Assembly: GCF_002811955.1 (NCBI RefSeq)
Contig: NZ_NPEF01000231.1
Span: forward strand, 760 to 5,913
From: Leptospira ellisii
Lineage (GTDB): Bacteria > Spirochaetota > Leptospiria > Leptospirales > Leptospiraceae
DNA length: 5,154 bases
Direction: 5' to 3'
Part shown: positions 1 through 5,139 of the stretch, one piece after another
Numbering within the stretch: the stretch's first letter is position 1
Layout: each line of letters opens with the position of its first letter
The notes under the pieces: generated by a model
What the model was told of the DNA's origin: nothing
Seen by the model: the letters and a program-made list of their open reading frames with translations, nothing else
Database searches by the model: none
Translations under genes and position numbers: made by a program

Positions 1-388
1 GAGTTCTTCCGTTATCGGGAAGATATACAATTACCTGCTCGATTTCTTTCTCGATGGAAACCTTGTCCTTCCGTCCCCACTCTTCCGGCCATCTTCGTTC
101 TAAAATCCACGCTTTCGCTTGCCACGAATCCGATTTTTGAATGTCGCTAAGAAGTTTGATCTTTGCGAGTGCTTCCTTTTCCTGGAGTTCCTGCATAAAT
201 TGCACATATTCGGAATTCCGTTTTTCGTTTGGATCGGTTCCTTTCGCTTTCCATTGATAGAAAGCGCGTTCTGAGATTCCGGCGAGCGCACAAGAAGACT
301 CGTATGTATGGCCGTTTGAAATCGCCGCGAAGAACTTTTCTTTTACCGTTTTTGTTAATTTGGAAGGTCTTCCGCTATTTTTAGGCAC
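1..388 (-). CDS. Phage terminase small subunit-like protein, partial (3' end outside window)
   Basis: The visible 129 codons begin with a basic GRPSKLT segment (residues 6-12). A helix-turn-helix follows at about 13-47, with the pattern 'G-T-Y..S...AGIS...FYQWK' (residues 26-47). The second half contains 'WQAKAWILERRWPEEWGRKD' (89-108), whose W.a.aW.LErr.P..wgrkd pattern is typical of terminase small subunits that bind phage DNA and hand it to the large subunit for packaging. The start must be GTG at 388: an in-frame TAG lies at 397-395 and there is no ATG between them. That GTG overlaps the ParB-like gene's stop (TAA at 383-381) by 8 bases, and no good ribosome-binding site precedes it, so translation is probably coupled. 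The frame is open to the window edge, where the large terminase subunit would be expected downstream. An HTH of transposase type is the alternative, but the second half favours terminase. Confidence 0.8.
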   Translation of the reverse strand, partial: MPKNSGRPSKLTKTVKEKFFAAISNGHTYESSCALAGISERAFYQWKAKGTDPNEKRNSEYVQFMQELQEKEALAKIKLLSDIQKSDSWQAKAWILERRWPEEWGRKDKVSIEKEIEQVIVYLPDNGRT

Positions 389-1130
389 ATGATTCTATGT
401 CGTTTGATTCGATCCAATCTTCACAGATTTCGATCATCTTTAGAAACGCAACGGAATGGTTTTTGACGTTGAATCTTCTTTTGATTTCGGTCATCACCTC
501 GACGAACTTTTCAAATTCTCCGAGAACGATCCGATCTCTCTTCTCATCGATGAGCCTCTTTTCTAAACTCTCTAAGGTAAGATCGATTTGTTTTAAATCG
601 AAGTCCGCGTAAAAAAGCCGGATCTCGTTTAACTGAATGTCGGATTCTGAAATCGGGATTAGTTCCGGGATTTGGTAGTTTAAGAGTGATTGCTCGTCTA
701 TACCGGAATACGCTTTCCACTCGAGTTCCTTGATTTGAAGATAGAGGGCTTTGAGGATTCCTAAATCGTCCTGTCCCGTAATCGAATTATGAGAAAGCTG
801 AATCGCAAGTTCTCGTTCCGAGTCTATATCTTCTATGAAAAGAATCAGAATGACGGGCAAGTTTGCTTTGATCGAAGCTGTTACGCGGTGATTCCCTGAA
901 ATGATCCGGTATTTCTCTTCTATCTTTACGCCGAAAGGAAGTTGAGAAAGAAATCCGTCTTTCTTAACGTTTTCGACTAAACGGCTCATTTGATCGGGTG
1001 TCATATATCGCGCATTGACCGCGAGCAGTTCGCAGTCCTTTACCGGGTCTACCCAGGCCAGTTTGTAAGGAGCTATGAATTGGTTTATTTCTTGGAGTTT
1101 CTTGTTTATTTCCTCTTTGTCTTGAACCAT
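381..1130 (-). CDS. ParB/Srx-fold (ParB-like nuclease domain) phage protein
   Basis: This 249-aa protein has the ParB/sulfiredoxin N-terminal domain at about residues 30-125. It shows 'NAR' at 39-41 followed by a 'tPdqmsrLveNvkkdGf' helix, the signature box 'ISGNHRVTA' at 77-85, and 'AIQLSHNSITGQDD' at 109-122, a segment common in phage ParB-like proteins. The C-terminal half (about 160-249) is helical and charged, with no motif I recognise. Chromosomal ParB proteins bind and hydrolyse CTP; phage members are often linked to DNA modification or nuclease roles, and none is proven here. There is no ParA partner and no parS-like site, so plasmid-style partitioning is unlikely. The ATG at 1130 lies inside the upstream gene's last codons (25-base overlap), with GGAAGAA about 14 bases upstream. 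Its stop overlaps the GTG of the terminase gene. Confidence 0.85.
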   Translation of the reverse strand: MVQDKEEINKKLQEINQFIAPYKLAWVDPVKDCELLAVNARYMTPDQMSRLVENVKKDGFLSQLPFGVKIEEKYRIISGNHRVTASIKANLPVILILFIEDIDSERELAIQLSHNSITGQDDLGILKALYLQIKELEWKAYSGIDEQSLLNYQIPELIPISESDIQLNEIRLFYADFDLKQIDLTLESLEKRLIDEKRDRIVLGEFEKFVEVMTEIKRRFNVKNHSVAFLKMIEICEDWIESNDIESCA

Positions 1131-2410
1131 GTCTTGAAAATTTCTTCCATTGACGCGTTTGTGAATTCTTGTCTGTAGACAAGCTTCCCTTTCTTTCTTT
1201 CCACGAGTTCGTAAATTCCGCGGTATTTCATTGAAACGGGGTGTGGAGTATAGACCGAAGTTTTCACGCCTCTATACGAGTGCAAATACTGCCGCGTGAG
1301 GTATCTTCGTACTTCCTTGGATAGAAGAAGCATTATGAGAAGTTTGGAGAGTCTTTTCTCTCCGGATTTTACTACAAAATCAGAAGATACAAACACATGA
1401 TCCATACTACTCATAAACTTTTTAAAGCCAGCGAATCCGAAAACTTTCCCGTCCGCGAGAAATGCGATTCCAAAATCTTCTTTATCAGAATAGTTCACTC
1501 GTGAAGACATGAAGATATGTTTGTAGTGAAAAATCTGATCAGAAGGGACTTTTGAAATTCCGATTTTTATATTTTCCGAAAATTGAAAGTCGCTCGGGAC
1601 TATGCTCAAGATTGAGTTTTCTTTTTCCGGCATTGGAGAAAAAAAGTAAGTCTTTTTAGTTTGGAGACTTGAGTAAAGTGAGATGTCCCTTTTGTTCGAA
1701 TAACGGACCACCCCTTTTTTGAAGTTTGCAAGCTCTGGAAAATCAATATCCGAATAGATCACGGATTCCCCGGTCTCTAAAAGATTCAAATACGTGCTAC
1801 CCGCCATTTTACTATCAAAGATGTTATAGGTAGCTTTTTCGTATTCGAATACTTCCTCGACCGTCTGATACATTTTCTCATATCCGCCCTTATAGGTAGG
1901 CGCAAAAAGAAAACGTATTCCATCACAGTTTTGAACATGCTTTAGAAAATCTCCGAAGTAAAAAGACTCTATTTTGAAATCAAAGACTCCTCCTGCTTCA
2001 AATTTCTTTAGCGTCCGTTCGTAAAATTCGTTACCCTTTTCTAAATACGATTCCCACATTTCTTTTTGAAAATCGTTCTTTTGAGGCCGAAACTTCGATG
2101 TTTTCAAAACAAACATGACCTCAACGAGAGAACGAAACTTCGAATCCTTAGGCCAATTCTGAAAAACCGAATTATACGTCGGGTCAGAGCATTTCAGGAG
2201 AGTGTTCTTATTTAGAATAATATCGGCGATGAGTTTCGAATAAAGTGAAACATCGTTTGAATGGACCTTGAAACCGAGTCCTGATAAAATTCGATCTACA
2301 GTAAAATTACCAGAGCAACCCACGTAAATATTTCGAGATTTTTCAACCTTCGAAAGTAAATCCACGAGGATCGCCCTGGCTTCGGGCGGGACAGAACCGA
2401 TGAACCCCAT
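1106..2410 (-). CDS. Putative DNA adenine-modifying enzyme: methyltransferase-like N-terminus plus Mom/GNAT-like C-terminus
   Basis: This is a 434-aa protein. Residues 29-42 (YVGCSGNFTVDRIL) look like motif I of a D12-type DNA adenine methyltransferase, and 'SND' at 51-53 sits where the acidic SAM-ribose contact is expected. 'FAPTYKGGYEKMY' (169-181) is placed and shaped like motif IV (DPPY plus 'kgy.kmf') but reads APTY. The C-terminal part (about 295-434) looks like an acetyltransferase-fold domain: 'FGIAFLADGKVFGFAGFK' (313-330) as paired strands, a Leu-rich helix (353-363), then 'SVYTPHPVSMKYRGIYEL' (385-402). The last resembles the end of phage Mu Mom (Y-x-D...H.GtiYqa). Mom-family enzymes modify adenines in phage DNA and block host restriction. 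From memory, similar phage proteins are labelled 'putative antirestriction adenine methyltransferase'. The start overlaps the DUF488 stop as TAATG and has no Shine-Dalgarno, suggesting reinitiation. The substrate, cofactor and product are unknown. Confidence 0.68.
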   Translation of the reverse strand: MGFIGSVPPEARAILVDLLSKVEKSRNIYVGCSGNFTVDRILSGLGFKVHSNDVSLYSKLIADIILNKNTLLKCSDPTYNSVFQNWPKDSKFRSLVEVMFVLKTSKFRPQKNDFQKEMWESYLEKGNEFYERTLKKFEAGGVFDFKIESFYFGDFLKHVQNCDGIRFLFAPTYKGGYEKMYQTVEEVFEYEKATYNIFDSKMAGSTYLNLLETGESVIYSDIDFPELANFKKGVVRYSNKRDISLYSSLQTKKTYFFSPMPEKENSILSIVPSDFQFSENIKIGISKVPSDQIFHYKHIFMSSRVNYSDKEDFGIAFLADGKVFGFAGFKKFMSSMDHVFVSSDFVVKSGEKRLSKLLIMLLLSKEVRRYLTRQYLHSYRGVKTSVYTPHPVSMKYRGIYELVERKKGKLVYRQEFTNASMEEIFKTWFKTKRK

Positions 2411-2793
2411 TACAGAAGGTTCGGCTGATTCGTTTCTTCTTTTTTCACTTGGCTAAATTCGGGAACTTCGATCCCGGTTTTTCTTTCAAGCCACTCTGCA
2501 ACAAGTCGCCTATGACAGAAATCTCCCGGCTTTTCATAACAAAGAAGAGCTAAGTCTTTGCCTTGCGACAACTCTTTCAACTGCTCCAAAACCTCAACTG
2601 CGTCGAGTTTGAAGAGCTTTTCGTTAAACCTCTTTGTGTATTCCGGGATTTTCATTTTCAGTGTGTCCGAATCCGGTGCCAAAGGGAAGTATTTCAGCCC
2701 TCCCCAATACTTCGCATACCGCGCAATCGAAACCGGAACGATTCCCTCCGGCAAGTTTCGAACATTGGAAAAGTAACTCGTGTAAATCTTCAT
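2410..2793 (-). CDS. DUF488-family protein
   Basis: This small, probably cytoplasmic protein has 127 residues. The DUF488 signature is clear: 'LLCYEKPGDFCHRRLVAEWL' at residues 83-102, matching the family's C.E.....CHR.l.a pattern with two cysteines (85, 93) and the CHR triplet. The N-terminus (1-40, 'KIYTSYFSNVRNLP... SIARYAKYWGGLKYFPLAP') fits the short phage/bacterial version of the family, in which an SxaR-like segment precedes a substrate-like loop. The family has no settled biochemical function that I can state. The gene is chained at both ends. Its ATG (2793-2791) shares ATGA with the preceding 63-aa gene, and its TAA shares one base with the ATG of the methyltransferase/Mom-like gene. 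That tight coupling suggests a shared role in DNA modification, but this is inference. Confidence 0.85.
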   Translation of the reverse strand: MKIYTSYFSNVRNLPEGIVPVSIARYAKYWGGLKYFPLAPDSDTLKMKIPEYTKRFNEKLFKLDAVEVLEQLKELSQGKDLALLCYEKPGDFCHRRLVAEWLERKTGIEVPEFSQVKKEETNQPNLL

Positions 2794-2981
2794 CTCATCA
2801 TGCCTGTAAAGGTCAGCGGATAATGCTTTCTTCTATGCTTTTCAGCGATCCGCTTCCCTATCTCGTTTAATTCTTTTAGGTGAGGGGTTGCTAACTCCCT
2901 CGCCTTCTCATAACTGATTTCCTTACTTAAAAGTCTCAGTTTTATGACCTGAATTTGGTATCTTGATTCTTCTCCGCTCAT
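2790..2981 (-). CDS. Small helical phage protein, 63 aa, function unknown
   Basis: The protein runs from MSGEESRYQ to TFTGMMR. It is mostly predicted helix and rich in charged residues. 'ISYEKARELATPHLKELNEI' is followed by 'GKRIAEKHRRKHYPLTF' and a terminal MMR. The pattern 'sYe.A...a.p.l.e.N..g..iAkk...k...ltF...mR' is one I associate with small conserved phage and prophage proteins of unknown function. I chose the ATG at 2981 over the in-frame ATG at 3056. It is preceded by a strong GAGGAAA Shine-Dalgarno four bases upstream and forms an ATGA overlap with the preceding gene's stop, whereas the longer form would overlap that gene by 79 bases. Its own stop again forms ATGA with the DUF488 start. 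Confidence 0.75.
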   Translation of the reverse strand: MSGEESRYQIQVIKLRLLSKEISYEKARELATPHLKELNEIGKRIAEKHRRKHYPLTFTGMMR

Positions 2982-3445
2982 TGGATTTCCTCGATCGACG
3001 TATTTTTCGGGTCGAGAAAACCCTGATCTTTTAAATTCCGATTCCAAAGTACGCAAAAAGATTGAATGCTTTTTAGGAGCTTCTGGTTTGTCTCCAGAAT
3101 TGAATCATCCTCGTCTAAGAGATAGACCTCATCATATCTTGGGGGCCAGCTATCTTGCCTAAAAAGAAAGGGGACCAATTGCATTTCCATTTGAACGCGG
3201 CTGATTCCTTTTATATCCGTAAGCGCGAATTCTTCGGATAACTCAAAGCATACTTCAGGATCATACATTAGATCGCCATTTTGAATATAGAAATGGGAAA
3301 CGGAAATCGCATCCTTTCCTCGCGGTCCTTTTCCTATATACTCAATCACGAGGTCCATAAAACCTTCGTTTTTGATCTTCAAGCTACGCTTCTTTAACTT
3401 ATCAAATCCGCCATTTTGTTCGATTAGGAGTAGAATGTTATTCAT
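2978..3445 (-). CDS. DUF6908-like protein, second (downstream) paralogue
   Basis: The protein has 155 residues from the ATG at 3445. Residues 28-66 carry 'GFMDLVIEYIGKGPRGKDAI' and then 'SVSHFYIQNGDLMYDPEVCF'. This 'dLviE..g...g.daIsvaHyy.QNGDLM.DPe' core is what I recall of the DUF6908 family, found in phages and mobile elements and with no known function. The C-terminal part has 'DEVYLLDE' (105-112) and 'TNQKLL' (119-124). The start at 3445 is preferred to the in-frame ATG at 3478 because AAGGAAA lies five bases before it and the overlap with the upstream gene falls to 8 bases. It is clearly homologous to its upstream neighbour, with the 12-residue YIGKGPRGKDAI block at the same position (36-47). 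There is no signal peptide or membrane segment. Confidence 0.75.
   Translation of the reverse strand: MNNILLLIEQNGGFDKLKKRSLKIKNEGFMDLVIEYIGKGPRGKDAISVSHFYIQNGDLMYDPEVCFELSEEFALTDIKGISRVQMEMQLVPFLFRQDSWPPRYDEVYLLDEDDSILETNQKLLKSIQSFCVLWNRNLKDQGFLDPKNTSIEEIQ
2986..2992 (-). promoter_or_regulatory. Ribosome-binding site deciding the 63-aa gene's start
   Basis: The minus strand reads GAGGAAA, four bases before the ATG at 2981. It is the best Shine-Dalgarno sequence in the window, and it places the start at 2981 rather than at the upstream ATG at 3056. Confidence 0.75.
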
Positions 3446-3914
3446 TTGCTTTTCCTTCGGATTGGTTGTCGGAATCATTAGAATTCAAGTATCCGTGATC
3501 TTCGAAAATCCCGTCCCAAAGATATGTAATTACGTTGAGCCATTCTAAAAGTTTTTGATTTGTATGTCTTATCTTGCCTTTCTCGTCCAATTCATAGACT
3601 TCATCTCGAAATCCATGAGATTCTTGGATATAAAGGTAGGGACAATACTGTGTCACTTTTTCGGATACCAAATCACCGTCTTTTGTCTTCCAGTTGATAT
3701 AAGAAAAAACTTCGAACCTCATTTCAACGACTCGCCTAAGTTCACTTTCTATTTGAGCAAAAAGCAAAACTGCAATTGCATCCTTTCCTCTCGGTCCCTT
3801 ACCAATATACCGAATCTCAAGCGTTTCGTTTGAATCTTTTTCGATTCTTATTGGGTTCTCTTTTAGATTCCTAAGCCTCCCGCTTCTTCTAATTATCTCG
3901 TGTATTGTCTTCAT
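3438..3914 (-). CDS. DUF6908-like protein, first (upstream) divergent paralogue
   Basis: This 158-aa protein is homologous to the gene that follows it. Shared blocks are YIGKGPRGKDAI (36-47, identical), 'PYLYIQES' (92-99 versus PFLFRQDS), 'DEVYELDE' (104-111), 'TNQKLL' (118-123, identical), LW (132-133) and a final G-[YF]-L. It lacks the central 'H.Y.QNGDLM.DPE' motif of its paralogue; the equivalent stretch reads LLFAQIESELRRVVEMRFEV (50-69). If that motif is functional, this copy has lost or changed the activity, perhaps acting as a partner subunit. The ATG at 3914 follows AAAGG by ten bases and is the first gene after the AT-rich gap, so it probably heads the operon that runs down to the terminase gene. 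Function unknown. Confidence 0.72.
   Translation of the reverse strand: MKTIHEIIRRSGRLRNLKENPIRIEKDSNETLEIRYIGKGPRGKDAIAVLLFAQIESELRRVVEMRFEVFSYINWKTKDGDLVSEKVTQYCPYLYIQESHGFRDEVYELDEKGKIRHTNQKLLEWLNVITYLWDGIFEDHGYLNSNDSDNQSEGKANE
3451..3457 (-). promoter_or_regulatory. Ribosome-binding site deciding the downstream paralogue's start
   Basis: The minus strand reads AAGGAAA, five bases before the ATG at 3445 and inside the last codons of the upstream paralogue. It supports the 155-residue form over an 11-residue longer one starting at 3478. Confidence 0.7.
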
Positions 3915-3960
3915 ACGTTAGTCGCCTTTATACTAATTTTGTGATTTAAACCACTATGAA

Positions 3961-3977
3961 AACAATCTACTAAGTAA
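3961..3977 (+). repeat. Direct repeat, copy 1 (17 bases)
   Basis: AACAATCTACTAAGTAA matches the copy at 4000-4016 at 14 of 17 positions. The two start 39 bases apart, inside the AT-rich intergenic region. A shorter third match (TACTAA only) is at 3931-3936. Low sequence complexity makes chance resemblance possible. Confidence 0.45.
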
Positions 3978-3999
3978 ACTATTATTTACATTATACATC

Positions 4000-4016
4000 A
4001 ATAATATACTAAGCAA
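4000..4016 (+). repeat. Direct repeat, copy 2 (17 bases)
   Basis: AATAATATACTAAGCAA is the partner of the repeat at 3961-3977. It overlaps the tentative -35 and spacer region of the promoter, a position where a bound protein would affect transcription. Confidence 0.45.
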
Positions 4017-4017
4017 T

Positions 4018-4320
4018 TCAATACCAACTGTCTATCTTCGCCCTAACGAATTCTTCATCTTCATCTTTTACGAATTGAATTGAATGAATTGGCGAATGAT
4101 CGACATATAAATACATGTCTAAAAAATCTTTCCACTTCTCTTCGCCGGATGCAGATTTCAACATGATTAGTCGATTGATGTCCTCCGAAGAAAGATCGAA
4201 GATCCTTTGATTCTTTGAATTGTATTTCTCGATGTATCGAATCAGCTTAAGTCCGTGAACCAAATCTTGAAGGGACGCCTGGGAAATCCGCATGTGGACT
4301 GCGGCCTCTCGGAACGTCAT
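4018..4320 (-). CDS. Small helix-turn-helix DNA-binding protein (MerR/excisionase-like), putative regulator
   Basis: This 100-aa protein has a helix-turn-helix at residues 5-29 ('EAAVHMRISQASLQDLVHGL' then KLIRY), matching '..aA..l.IS..tl..lv..gli'. It is followed by a wing-like 'NQRIFDLSSEDINRLIML' (37-54), similar to the 'g.R.f..edi..l' of MerR-type and excisionase DNA-binding domains. The acidic C-terminus (60-100), ending in DSWY, has no recognised domain. The ATG at 4320 has no Shine-Dalgarno but shares ATGA with the stop of the 52-aa membrane peptide gene, so translation is likely coupled. It directly precedes the repeat-bearing intergenic region, fitting a regulator of the downstream operon or of itself. 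The exact family is uncertain. Confidence 0.65.
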   Translation of the reverse strand: MTFREAAVHMRISQASLQDLVHGLKLIRYIEKYNSKNQRIFDLSSEDINRLIMLKSASGEEKWKDFLDMYLYVDHSPIHSIQFVKDEDEEFVRAKIDSWY

Positions 4321-4475
4321 TCTGGTTTAGGATATTTCGTTTTTTGGTTTTCTTTAAACTCAGATAGGTTCGATGGAGATTTGAAGAGTGAGATAAGAAT
4401 TATTATCGCTGTAATTCCGAAAATGGAATAACCAGCTACCAGCCAGAAAAAATAGAGAATAATAAATCCAAGCAT
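4317..4475 (-). CDS. Small membrane peptide, 52 aa
   Basis: Translating the minus strand from the ATG at 4475 gives a 52-residue peptide. It begins MLGFIILYFFWLVAGYSIFG, continues ITAIIILISLF, and ends in a charged tail (K32 onward, finishing KYPKPE). Residues 2-31 form an uninterrupted hydrophobic stretch, enough for one long or two short membrane helices with a cytoplasmic-style basic tail. An in-frame TAA four codons upstream fixes the 5' limit, and no other start is available. There is no clear Shine-Dalgarno (TTATAAAAACTTAAT precedes the ATG). Its TGA overlaps the ATG of the helix-turn-helix gene as ATGA, the same spacing used elsewhere in this operon, which supports it being real. Function unknown; a small toxin, holin-like or superinfection-type membrane protein are all possible and none is shown. 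Confidence 0.6.
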   Translation of the reverse strand: MLGFIILYFFWLVAGYSIFGITAIIILISLFKSPSNLSEFKENQKTKYPKPE

Positions 4476-4500
4476 ATTAAGTTTTTATAAAACTCCCACG

Positions 4501-4524
4501 CCTGCGATTAATGAAAACCGCAGG
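4501..4524 (-). terminator. Stem-loop, possible terminator or attenuator
   Basis: The minus-strand RNA can form a 9-base-pair stem, CCUGCGGUU with AAUCGCAGG (one G-U pair), around a six-base loop. It lies 22 bases after the stop of the 77-aa gene and 25 bases before the 52-aa gene. A clean U-run does not follow directly: GUUUUAU comes about eight bases later. It may therefore be a weak terminator, an RNA-processing or stability element, or a translation-affecting structure for the next gene. Confidence 0.45.
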
Positions 4525-4546
4525 GTTCACGTTTGAATTTTTACGA

Positions 4547-4780
4547 TTAAGCCGCAATTTTACCTGTCTCGGCAAACTGTATAAGGATAGAAGCCGCGAG
4601 TTTTGCGGTATCCGCGTCGAGTCGGATTCGGTCTCCATTGTCGAGACCTAACCAAATCGTCGACTTCTCCCCGAGTTCGTTGGTTTCTTCGATAGAAGAG
4701 CTTCTACCAAGGGCATCGAGGAATTTTGCTTTTTGATAGCCTCTCGGCGTTGTGTGGATGTACATTTGTCTTTCTTTCAT
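4547..4780 (-). CDS. Conserved small phage protein, 77 aa, function unknown
   Basis: The residues HTTPRGYQKAKFLDALGR (9-26), SSSIEET (27-33), 'STIWLGLDNG' (40-49), 'RIRLDADTAKLAASILIQFA' (51-70) and ETGKI (71-75) follow an order I recall from a common small phage protein: 'TTPRGF...F.D.yG..csiq.Ss....aiWLG...', then 'rmhL....v..l.p.l..F.eTGel'. Its role is not known to me. This copy is short in the middle because it lacks the longer linker of many relatives. The ATG at 4780 is supported by AGAAAGG five bases upstream and by an ATGA overlap with the preceding gene's stop. A second in-frame ATG at 4765 is possible but less well supported. It is followed by the stem-loop at 4501-4524. Confidence 0.7.
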   Translation of the reverse strand: MKERQMYIHTTPRGYQKAKFLDALGRSSSIEETNELGEKSTIWLGLDNGDRIRLDADTAKLAASILIQFAETGKIAA

Positions 4781-5139
4781 GCAGACCTTTCTTTTACTTT
4801 CTCGTTTGTTTTTACGAATCCACTTTCGGGATTTTGGTTCAATAATTTGCGAAGGTTTTCGTCACTTACTGCTTTCTCTTTACAATTTAAGGAAATCCAA
4901 TCCGGCAAACAAGGTTTCGGATCTGCGTCAACAAGTTCGAATTCGGATAAAAGTTCTTCGTATGAAACCCATTTAATCCGCTTGTCCTTGTATCGGATCA
5001 CTTGATAGTTTCGGATTTCGTTCTCTTCTATAATCAAGGAAGCGAAACAAAGAAGATTTGTTCTCTTGGATCGGACGGTAAAAAACCGACCACCTTCAAG
5101 AATTTTCCTCTGGGCCTCCTTACGGAAACCTTCTTCCAT
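4777..5139 (-). CDS. Uncharacterised protein, 120 aa or longer (start may lie outside window)
   Basis: I do not recognise this protein. From the first ATG in the window it has 120 residues. The N-terminus is basic ('FRKEAQRKILEGGRFFTVRS', 5-24), followed by a strand-rich section ('NLLCFASLIIEENEIRNYQV', 28-47) and an acidic middle ('YEELLSEFELVDADPKPCLP', 60-79). The tail is polar and ends KVKERSA. There is no membrane segment or signal peptide. The ATG at 5139 has GAGG only two bases upstream, too close for normal use, and the frame stays open through the five codons to the window edge, so the true start may lie further upstream. Its TGA overlaps the next gene's ATG, placing both in one operon. 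Confidence 0.6.
   Translation of the reverse strand: MEEGFRKEAQRKILEGGRFFTVRSKRTNLLCFASLIIEENEIRNYQVIRYKDKRIKWVSYEELLSEFELVDADPKPCLPDWISLNCKEKAVSDENLRKLLNQNPESGFVKTNEKVKERSA

Larger units (their letters stand above)
3915..4017 (-). promoter_or_regulatory. AT-rich intergenic region, likely promoter/operator of the downstream operon
   Basis: This is the only sizeable non-coding gap. On the minus strand a perfect TATAAT lies at 3995-3990. The best -35 candidate, TTGCTT (4016-4011), sits only 15 bases upstream, so the promoter call is tentative. Three copies of TTAGTA (TACTAA on the plus strand) occur at 3931-3936, 3968-3973 and 4007-4012. An imperfect 14-base palindrome, GTGATTTAAACCAC, lies at 3941-3954. 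Together these suggest repressor or activator sites, and the adjacent helix-turn-helix gene is a natural candidate regulator. Confidence 0.4.

Noticed and set aside
100..291. Minus-strand open frame of 63 codons
   Set aside because: It is an alternative frame inside the terminase small subunit gene; the terminase frame has a recognisable family pattern.
397..612. Plus-strand open frame of 71 codons
   Set aside because: It is antisense to the ParB-like gene, with a low-complexity Ser/Phe/Leu-rich translation typical of a reverse-strand shadow.
381..1130. Plasmid-type partition system
   Set aside because: No ParA ATPase gene or parS-like repeat is present. The ParB-like gene sits between a DNA-modification gene and a terminase gene, which points to a phage-specific role.
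964..1182. Minus-strand open frame of 72 codons at the ParB / 434-aa junction
   Set aside because: It is an out-of-frame reading across two well-supported overlapping genes, with an Arg/Gln-rich sequence and no motif.
2558..2870. Three overlapping plus-strand open frames
   Set aside because: They lie opposite the DUF488 gene and its neighbour, whose protein motifs are clear. Their translations show no domain, and they have no ribosome-binding sites or neighbours on that strand.
3555..3833. Plus-strand open frame of 92 codons
   Set aside because: It is antisense to the upstream DUF6908-like paralogue, whose frame is confirmed by homology to its neighbour.
3941..3954. Imperfect palindrome GTGATTTAAACCAC
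   Set aside because: Twelve of 14 positions are self-complementary in an AT-rich stretch. It is too short and single-copy to call an operator separately, so it is only mentioned with the promoter region.
4733..5005. Two plus-strand open frames of 90 and 74 codons
   Set aside because: They are opposite the 120-aa and 77-aa genes, which share a clean ATGA junction and a good ribosome-binding site.
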